This document shows positions 58,770-64,000 of a DNA stretch of 64,000 nucleotides, one piece after another. This DNA is from CAYXAA01 sp964462985 (lineage in GTDB: Bacteria > Pseudomonadota > Alphaproteobacteria > Rhizobiales > Stappiaceae), in the NCBI GenBank assembly GCA_964462985.1, contig CAYXAA010000004.1, forward strand, positions 1-64,000, written 5' to 3'. The notes beneath the pieces are model-generated. The model was not told where the DNA came from. It did no database searches and saw only the letters and a list, made by a program, of their open reading frames with translations. Every line of letters starts with the position of its first letter. Position 1 is the stretch's first letter. The translations under genes and the position numbers were made by a program.

Positions 58770-58930
58770 CCGTGTTCGTCAGGCCCGTTCGATTGTTCCT
58801 CCACGCAGGCAGTCTCGTCACGGGAGTGTAGCCCCTGCCCCAGTCCCGGTAACTCGTGCGACTGGGCAGGGGATGCTGCTCCGCCGTGAAGTTACACCGG
58901 ATGCCGGCCACGGCCGGCTGGAGATCTGCC

Positions 58931-59479
58931 ATGTCCGGGACTGAGAACTGCCTGCTGACCACGAAAGATTTCACCATTATTGAAGTCATGCTCGAACGCC
59001 GGCTTGGGCGTGCTGACCCATTGGCGCCGTTGCTAAGGCGCAAGCTGTCGGGTGCCGTAGTGATGTTTCGGGAGGACATTCCGCCCACCGTGGTGACGCT
59101 GAACAGCCGGGTGACCTTCCGCGTGAATGACCATCCGGCGGAAACCCGAATTGTCACAACCGACGAGCTGCACGGGCTGATGGGGATGACGATCCCTCTC
59201 ACCAACCGGCGCGGACTCGCCCTGCTCGGCTTGGCGGAGGGACAAAGCATGACGCTGGAGAAGGAAGACGGGGGAACCGAAACCATCAGCGTGGTTCGGA
59301 TCGCCTATCAACCGGAGGCCGCCAGCAGGGAACGCGGCCGCTCGAGTTGCCAATCGCGAACCGGCCCCTTCCTCAGGGTTGTCCATCGGTCGGACGACTC
59401 CAGGGAGGAGGCACCACGGCGAAAAATGCCGGCAAGTGCGGGGACGGACTTTGATGATCCCGGCCCGTCAGCCGCCTAG
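58931..59479 (+). CDS. Second Rnk-like/GreA-C-like protein
   Basis: 182 residues. Shares the Rnk C-terminal domain: VVTLNSRVTFRV, then IVTTDELHGLMGMTIPLTNRRGLALLGLAEGQSMTL, and VVRIAYQPEAA. The N-terminus has a shorter helical part (TTKDFTIIEVMLERR). Unlike typical Rnk it carries a basic, Ser/Arg-rich tail of about 40 residues (after EAASRERG) of unknown role. It starts 162 bases after the first Rnk gene. Probably a transcription-elongation-associated paralogue. Confidence 0.8.
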   Translation: MSGTENCLLTTKDFTIIEVMLERRLGRADPLAPLLRRKLSGAVVMFREDIPPTVVTLNSRVTFRVNDHPAETRIVTTDELHGLMGMTIPLTNRRGLALLGLAEGQSMTLEKEDGGTETISVVRIAYQPEAASRERGRSSCQSRTGPFLRVVHRSDDSREEAPRRKMPASAGTDFDDPGPSAA

Positions 59480-59500
59480 TCACAGAGAAAGTCCTGAACA

Positions 59501-60829
59501 ATGCGGGTGATCATTCTCGGAGGCGGAGTGGTGGGCGTCACCACCGCCTGGTATCTGGCGCAGGCGGGCCACGAGGTCGAGGTCGTCGAACGTCGTGACG
59601 GTCCGGCGCTCGAAACCAGCTTTGCCAACGCCGGCGAGATATCACCGGGCTACTCCTCTCCGTGGGCCGGACCCGGCGTGCCGCTGAAAGCGGTCAGATG
59701 GCTGCTGATGCGGCACGGTCCGTTGGTTCTGCGTCCGAAGATCGATCCGGCGATGTGGGCATGGTTGCTAAAGATGCTCCGCAACTGCACGTCCGCACGT
59801 TATGCGCTCAACAAGGCCAGGATGGTGCCCCTGGCAGAGTACAGCCGGGATCTGCTGCGCCAGCTGCGGTCCGAGACCGGCATTCAATATGACGAACGCA
59901 GCCGGGGCACGTTGCAATTGTTCCGCTCGCAAAAGCAGCTTGATGGCATCTCGGGTGATGTTTCGGTGCTTGAGCAGATCGGCGTCCCGTTCGAGGTCCT
60001 CAATGCGCAAGGATGCGTAGAGGCGGAACCCGGACTGCGGTATGCGAAAGGAACATTTGTCGGCGGCCTGAGGCTTCCCGATGACGAGACCGGTGATTGC
60101 CAGATGTTCACTGAGCAACTGGCGAAGCTTTGTGCGGAACGTGGCGTACGGTTCCGGTTCAAGACGAAAATTCAGGGCATCCGCAAGGAAGGTTCCCGTG
60201 TGGCGGGTATCGTGACCAGCGGCGGTGAGCTGACGGCCGAAGCGTATGTGGTCGCACTTGGAAGCTACTCACCGCTGCTTCTCCGCCAGGTGGGCATTCG
60301 ACTCCCGGTCTATCCGGTCAAGGGCTATTCCTTGACGGTTCCTGTCACGAATCCCGACAGAGCCCCGGTCTCGACGATCATGGACGAGACCTACAAGATC
60401 GCTATAACACGGCTTGGCTCGCGGATCCGCGTCGGCGGAACGGCAGAGATCTCAGGCTACGACCTGCGTCTTGATTCATCACGCCGCGCGCCTTTAGAGC
60501 ATTCGCTTACCGACCTCTTTCCCTTCGGCGGCGCGGTCGGCGAAGCCACCTTCTGGTGTGGCTTGAGGCCGATGACGCCGGATGGACCGCCATTCGTGGG
60601 CCCCACGCCTCTCGGCAATCTCTACGTGAACACCGGCCACGGCACGCTGGGCTGGACCATGGCCTGCGGTTCCGGCCGCGTCGTTGCAGACATTGTATCG
60701 CAGCGCGCGCCCGAGATCGACGTTTCTGGCCTGCGTCTTGATCGCGGCTACGGGACTTTTCCCGTTCATAGCCGGAAGGTGCACGCAACGCGATCAGCAG
60801 CGCGGCAACGGGAACTGGAAACGCGTTGA
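59501..60829 (+). CDS. dadA: D-amino acid dehydrogenase, small subunit type DadA
   Basis: 442 residues, FAD-dependent. MRVIILGGGVVGVTTAWYLAQAGHEVEVVERRDGPALETSFANAGEISPGY matches DadA almost throughout; GCVEAEPGL, LPDDETGDCQMF, VYPVKGYSLTVPV, and GLRPMTPDGPPFVGPTPLGNLYVNTGHGTLGWTMACGS are family motifs. It oxidises D-alanine and other D-amino acids to 2-oxo acids, feeding electrons to the quinone pool. It follows the second Rnk-like gene by 21 bases and converges with the glycosyltransferase gene; the alanine racemase gene often paired with dadA is not in view. Confidence 0.93.
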   Translation: MRVIILGGGVVGVTTAWYLAQAGHEVEVVERRDGPALETSFANAGEISPGYSSPWAGPGVPLKAVRWLLMRHGPLVLRPKIDPAMWAWLLKMLRNCTSARYALNKARMVPLAEYSRDLLRQLRSETGIQYDERSRGTLQLFRSQKQLDGISGDVSVLEQIGVPFEVLNAQGCVEAEPGLRYAKGTFVGGLRLPDDETGDCQMFTEQLAKLCAERGVRFRFKTKIQGIRKEGSRVAGIVTSGGELTAEAYVVALGSYSPLLLRQVGIRLPVYPVKGYSLTVPVTNPDRAPVSTIMDETYKIAITRLGSRIRVGGTAEISGYDLRLDSSRRAPLEHSLTDLFPFGGAVGEATFWCGLRPMTPDGPPFVGPTPLGNLYVNTGHGTLGWTMACGSGRVVADIVSQRAPEIDVSGLRLDRGYGTFPVHSRKVHATRSAARQRELETR

Positions 60830-60858
60830 CCGGACGGTGTGCTGTCAGGTCTCCTCAC

Positions 60859-61986
60859 CTATTCATCCTTGGTCGCTTGCCGAATGATGCCATCCCACAA
60901 TGTCATGATCCGAGCGCCCGAGTGGCGCCGGGACGACTGCCGGGCGGCTTCGCCGAGCCTCTCGCGCAGGGCGCCGTCTGACATGAGGCGCGAAAGGGCC
61001 GCAGACAACCCGTCGACGTCGCCGTCGGGAACAAGAAGCCCGTCCACCCCGTCGGTGATCATGTCTCCCGGGCCGAACGGGCAGTCGAATGAAACCACCG
61101 GCAGGCCCGCCGCCATCGCCTCGGCCAACACATTGCCCCACCCCTCGTAGCGCGAAGACAGCACGAAGGCGTCGGCTGTCGTCAGCCATTCGCCGGGCGT
61201 GCTGCTGGTGCCCGGCAGCGTGACCCGGTCCTTCAGGCCAAGAGCATCGCGCTGAGCCACCAGTGCAGGCCGCTCCGGGCCTTCGCCCCAGATCGTCAGA
61301 TGCCAGTCCCTATGCGTGGCGGCGATGCGCGCGAAGGCCTCGAGCAGCAGGTCGAATCCCTTCTGCGGGACAAGCCGGCCGACGGCCACCAGTCTCGTGC
61401 CACGGCGATCGGCCGTCACCCCGGGAGGCAGCACCACCGGGTTCGGCACCACCCAGCGGCGACAGGCGGGGACATAAGGGTAGTGTTCCAGTGCGCCCCG
61501 CGTCATTGCAACGAGCCCAACCGCGCGGGGATAGCATAGACGACGCGACCACGCCCAGAATGGCCCGACTTGTTGCCGTTCGGGATTGTTGCGTTCGGAA
61601 ATGATGACGGGAATGCCCGTGCCCGTCGCCGCGACGACGGCAAGCACGTTGGTGCGCGTCAGGAAGCTGATGACGAGATGCGGAGAGAGCCGAACAAAGG
61701 TGCGCCGCAGGCGCAACGCTCGACCCATGACGAGCTTCAGTGCTTGAACCCGATGACCGGGAGCAGGCGGCAGCCCGAGCCGTAGGACCCTTACGCGTGG
61801 ATCGGTCGGATAATAGGGTTCGGTGTTCTCGGCCTCGAGGGTGACGACCGTCACCAGCCAACCGCGCCTTGCCCAATGGTTGGCCATGAATGTCGCGATC
61901 CGCTCGGTCCCGCCGGCCGCAAGGGAGGGAAGCACGAGAGCAACACTCAGTTCCTCTTGCGACGACACTTCGCCGAAGCTCAGCAT
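60859..61986 (-). CDS. Glycosyltransferase family 4 protein
   Basis: 375 residues, GT-B fold of the GT4 type. Opening VALVLPSLAAGGTERIATFMANHWARRGW is the acceptor-side glycine-rich motif; the donor domain has LVAVGRLVPQKGFDLLLEAFA and ends with RYEGWGNVLAEAMAAGLPVVSFDCPFGPGDM, in which the two glutamates (E...E) are the GT4 E-x7-E pair. Likely transfers a sugar to exopolysaccharide, LPS or a lipid. The start at 61986 gives the family-standard N-terminus, although the ribosome site is weak; longer starts to 62193 add unrelated sequence. Confidence 0.85.
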   Translation of the reverse strand: MLSFGEVSSQEELSVALVLPSLAAGGTERIATFMANHWARRGWLVTVVTLEAENTEPYYPTDPRVRVLRLGLPPAPGHRVQALKLVMGRALRLRRTFVRLSPHLVISFLTRTNVLAVVAATGTGIPVIISERNNPERQQVGPFWAWSRRLCYPRAVGLVAMTRGALEHYPYVPACRRWVVPNPVVLPPGVTADRRGTRLVAVGRLVPQKGFDLLLEAFARIAATHRDWHLTIWGEGPERPALVAQRDALGLKDRVTLPGTSSTPGEWLTTADAFVLSSRYEGWGNVLAEAMAAGLPVVSFDCPFGPGDMITDGVDGLLVPDGDVDGLSAALSRLMSDGALRERLGEAARQSSRRHSGARIMTLWDGIIRQATKDE

Positions 61987-62422
61987 TGCCCACGGAATTC
62001 CTCGTTCGGCCCGATCCGTCACCCGCCTCGATTGTTCGATATCATCGCGTGCCGAGACAGACAGCCTACAGTGCAGGAAAGTCATTGAGAACGGCTGCGG
62101 TAACATTAATCCGACGGCAAGGCCGCAAATGCGGACTTTCCTGACAAGATTGCAGGTCGTCTGACAGATCAGCAAACACCTCAGCTTTAGCAAATCCGTG
62201 TCGCTCTGACCGGTTGGCTTTAAGCGGAATGCCCTGAGGAACTTGCTCAGGCCACACTGCTATCCGAACGGGCGAGAAATAGCCGAACGTCGATCGTTTG
62301 CCGGCCGACGCAACGCCCGTCCGGGGTGAACGGTAGCTGAATGCCCGCTTCAGCCTGGGTTCGAACGCGGTTGCATAGAACGAAACCGTCAAGAGGCACC
62401 AGCCAAACCCAGGAGACGAAGA
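61987..62422. other. Gap between glycosyltransferase and curli genes
   Basis: About 435 bases between divergent genes with no supported coding frame (long minus-strand frames here are shadows of the curlin repeats). No clear promoter boxes; GAGACGAAGA before the first curlin ATG is its ribosome site. Confidence 0.5.
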
Positions 62423-62857
62423 ATGACCAGCAAGCTCCTTATCGCCAGCGCCGTCGCCGCCCTGATGGGCCTTACGGCGGTCCCGGCCATGGCGAACGAC
62501 GTCTTCATCAAGCAGTACGGCTACGCGAATTCCGGGGGCGGTGCGCAGACCGGTTTCAGGAACCGGATCGGGATCCAGCAGAACGGCCACTACAACACTG
62601 CGGTCTCGAGCCAGTCGGGCCGGCGCAACCTTGCGGCGATCGGCCAGGAGGGCCACCGGAATCGCGCCGATCTCTATCAGTACGGTCGCGGCAACAGCGC
62701 CGGCGTCGGCCAGTTCGGCTCGAATCACACGGCGATCCTGACCCAGGACGGCCACGGCAACGTCGCAGCCGGCGTCCAGGTCGGCAACGGCTGCAGCGCC
62801 GACGTGACACAGGGCGGCGGTGGCAATGTTGCCGCGTTCGTCCAGGTCTGCCCGTAA
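62423..62857 (+). CDS. Curlin repeat protein (CsgA/CsgB-like)
   Basis: 144 residues. Sec signal peptide (residues 1-24, PAMA before NDVFIKQYG), then about five curlin repeats of 20-22 residues with the X-Q-X-G-X-X-N pattern: IQQNGHYNTA, IGQEGHRNRA, YQYGRGNSAG, LTQDGHGNVA, VTQGGGGNVA. A Cys pair near the C-terminus (NGCSAD, VQVCP) is not standard for curlins and might crosslink subunits. Such proteins are exported and polymerise into beta-helical amyloid. First gene of a three-gene cassette. Confidence 0.88.
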   Translation: MTSKLLIASAVAALMGLTAVPAMANDVFIKQYGYANSGGGAQTGFRNRIGIQQNGHYNTAVSSQSGRRNLAAIGQEGHRNRADLYQYGRGNSAGVGQFGSNHTAILTQDGHGNVAAGVQVGNGCSADVTQGGGGNVAAFVQVCP

Positions 62858-62939
62858 CACCAGCAGAACAACTCGACGGGCTGGGAGCGCCCAACACGTC
62901 GCGCCGGCCCCACCCGATCGGCAACCATGGAGAAGACAG

Positions 62940-63332
62940 ATGTTCAGAAGCGGTAAGGGCTTCCCAAAAACGCTGGTGCCGATGTTCCTCGGTCTCGGCA
63001 TGGCCGGCATCGCAGTCGGCGGCTGCCACGCCGGCTCGCCATCGGAGTTGGTCCAATGTGAAATCAGCGCCAATACCTCGGGCGGCATGACGAGCCTGAA
63101 AGGTGTCGTCCATGCGGATAAGACCGTCCACGGCTCGTATCGCCTCCGGATCAAGAGCTCCGGCGCATCAGGCAGTTCCAACATCGAGCAGGGCGGGGAA
63201 TTCACGGCTGGCCCGGGAAGCCCTGCGACGCTTGGCACGGTCACACTCAGCGGCCCGCGCCTCGACGCAGACCTGATAGTCAACGTCGGAGGCAGAGCGA
63301 TCGCCTGCACCGACCACGTCGGCCGAATTTGA
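62940..63332 (+). CDS. csgH: CsgH-like curli chaperone/regulator
   Basis: 130 residues with a hydrophobic signal and a Cys in AVGGC, so possibly a lipoprotein. The mature part shows the CsgH pattern: LVQCEISANTSGGMTSLKGVVHADKTVHGSYRLRI, then SSGASGSSNIEQGGEF, ending GRAIACTDHV; the two cysteines (QCE, ACT) likely form the conserved disulfide. CsgH inhibits premature curlin polymerisation in the periplasm in alphaproteobacteria. GGAGAAGAC before the ATG at 62940. Middle of the curli cassette. Confidence 0.8.
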   Translation: MFRSGKGFPKTLVPMFLGLGMAGIAVGGCHAGSPSELVQCEISANTSGGMTSLKGVVHADKTVHGSYRLRIKSSGASGSSNIEQGGEFTAGPGSPATLGTVTLSGPRLDADLIVNVGGRAIACTDHVGRI

Positions 63333-63397
63333 GGCACCCGACGACAGAACCGCTGACGCAATGACGCCATCCGCACCAGCGACCGAGGAGATGACCG

Positions 63398-63808
63398 ATG
63401 ACCGTGAAAACTGTTCTGATGGCGGCCCTCGCCGCCGCGATGATCGGATCGACCGCTGCGCCCGATCCGGCTGCCGCCGGGGGATCCATTTCTTTCAGCT
63501 ACTCGCCAACGGGAGAGCGGGATGTTCGGGCGCTTCAAGCGGGTCTGCAGCTCTACTCGCTGTATGAGGGCCTGACGAACGGCGCAAACATTCGCCAAAA
63601 TGGCCGCAACAACACCGCCGGCATCGCGCAGTACGGCGCCGGCAACCAGGGCATCATTCAGCAGAACGGCCACGGTCATTCGGCGACTCTGCAACAAAAC
63701 GGCAACGGCAACGCCTACGGCCTGTTCCAGTTCGGCAGGAATACGTCTGCCGACATCTCACAATTCGGCAGCGGCCGGGCTGGCACGACGTTTCAATTCG
63801 GCTGGTGA
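63398..63808 (+). CDS. Second curlin repeat protein (CsgA/CsgB-like)
   Basis: 136 residues: signal peptide (1-27, ending AAAG), an N-terminal segment (SISFSYSPTGERDVRALQAGLQLYSLYEGL) not built from repeats, and about four curlin repeats (IRQNGRNNTA, IAQYGAGNQG, IQQNGHGHSA, LQQNGNGNAYG, LFQFGRNTSA, ISQFGSGRAG). The non-repeat leader is longer than in the first protein, so it may act as the nucleator (CsgB role), with the first as the main fibre subunit; the reverse is also possible. No csgEFG secretion genes lie in the window. Confidence 0.87.
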   Translation: MTVKTVLMAALAAAMIGSTAAPDPAAAGGSISFSYSPTGERDVRALQAGLQLYSLYEGLTNGANIRQNGRNNTAGIAQYGAGNQGIIQQNGHGHSATLQQNGNGNAYGLFQFGRNTSADISQFGSGRAGTTFQFGW

Positions 63809-63844
63809 TGCTTAGCGGACCTCCCACAGGAGGATGGCGCCGGA

Positions 63845-63861
63845 CGCCTCAGGTTGAGGCG
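63845..63861. terminator. Hairpin overlapping the last Gfo/Idh stop codon
   Basis: CGCCTCA, three-base loop, TGAGGCG: perfect seven-base stem that includes the minus-strand stop and lies 37 bases after the curlin stop. Could end both converging messages. Confidence 0.4.
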
Positions 63862-64000
63862 TGTACCGGCTCCCACTGACCGGTGGAGCCGGCGCGGAAG
63901 ATTGCATCGATCACGCGCTGGTTCAGCACCGACTGTTCCAGGGTAAAGACATCGGCCGGCTTCTTTTCCGTGGCCCGGACGAACGCCTCGACCTGCAAGC
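63849..64000 (-). CDS. Gfo/Idh/MocA-family oxidoreductase, C-terminal part (cut by window edge)
   Basis: The minus-strand frame ending in TGA at 63849-63851 encodes LQVEAFVRATEKKPADVF, then LEQSVLNQRVIDAIFRAGSTGQWEPV, the usual tail of Gfo/Idh dehydrogenases (the final helix with the V..I..A..S...G.W pattern). Only about 50 residues are inside the window; the N-terminal Rossmann domain is outside to the right. Confidence 0.75.
   Translation of the reverse strand, partial: LQVEAFVRATEKKPADVFTLEQSVLNQRVIDAIFRAGSTGQWEPVHAST

Noticed and set aside
62066..63697. Long minus-strand open frame opposite the curli genes
   Set aside because: Arises from antisense reading of Gln/Asn/Gly repeats; no family-like motif and no ribosome site, and the + strand has signal peptides and curlin repeats.
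62560..63790. Short DNA repeats suggestive of a CRISPR array
   Set aside because: They are coding repeats of curlin units about 60-66 bases long, divergent, in frame and without spacer structure.

Overview
The window is GC-rich, densely packed bacterial DNA with ATGA/GTGA gene overlaps. It carries many solute-binding-protein transporters (TctABC, two TRAP systems, glnHPQ, a spermidine/putrescine-type ABC system), DUF1127 and Rnk-type small proteins, and a curli cassette containing CsgH. This suggests an alphaproteobacterium, most likely Hyphomicrobiales (Rhizobiales). That assignment is inferred from gene content only; there is no rRNA or other marker gene. The gene mix (uptake and catabolism with local regulators, plus decayed fragments) looks like an accessory catabolic region of a chromosome or large replicon.

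Layout. 1-525: remnants of a serine recombinase and a PIN-domain toxin. 0.6-17.8 kb: a carboxylic-acid catabolic region. It has a RraA-family aldolase, a CoxG-like protein and a TPP enzyme on +. On - is a seven-gene run (TcuA-like flavoprotein, three MmgE/PrpD proteins, TctB, TctA, aldehyde dehydrogenase). A CysB-like LysR regulator, an enolase-superfamily enzyme, TctC and an MFS carrier complete it. 18.1-21.1 kb: TRAP transporter 1. 21.5-25.9 kb: RpiR regulator, glnHPQ and a C45 N-terminal-nucleophile hydrolase. 26.3-29.9 kb: TRAP transporter 2 with its GntR regulator. 30.2-32.6 kb: a small conserved-looking protein, an exported intradiol dioxygenase with DUF6644-like and DUF6152-like partners, and a collapsed xanthine-dehydrogenase operon. 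32.6-42.1 kb: oxidoreductases and hydrolases, each beside its own regulator (SDR/AraC, AKR/TetR, two-subunit molybdenum hydroxylase/AraC, exported hydrolase/HxlR). 42.1-44.1 kb: an unknown secreted protein and a DUF2243 membrane protein. 44.3-52.1 kb: an ABC importer in one operon with a glycerophosphodiesterase, an inositol-monophosphatase-like enzyme and a Gfo/Idh dehydrogenase, with an IolE-like gene upstream. 52.4-62 kb: SLC13/RCK carrier, ArsR plus a double AHSA1 protein, methyltransferase, DUF1127 protein, two Rnk-like proteins, dadA and a glycosyltransferase. 62.4-63.8 kb: curlin-CsgH-curlin. The right edge cuts a Gfo/Idh gene.

How the genes work together. The first region looks like uptake of a di/tricarboxylate by TctABC, then oxidation (TcuA-like), hydration/dehydration or decarboxylation (PrpD proteins), 2-oxo-acid cleavage (RraA-like, TPP enzyme) and aldehyde oxidation. 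The 44-52 kb operon reads as a possible route for glycerophosphoinositol or inositol phosphate. Four of the five solute-binding-protein genes are followed immediately by a GC-rich hairpin, probably setting binding-protein over permease expression.

Best leads: the inositol-phosphodiester operon, the three-PrpD cluster, the GlnHPQ-C45 pairing, the Glu-to-Gln change in the molybdenum hydroxylase active-site motif, the exported dioxygenase triad, and a pseudoknot-like leader over the rpiR start codon.
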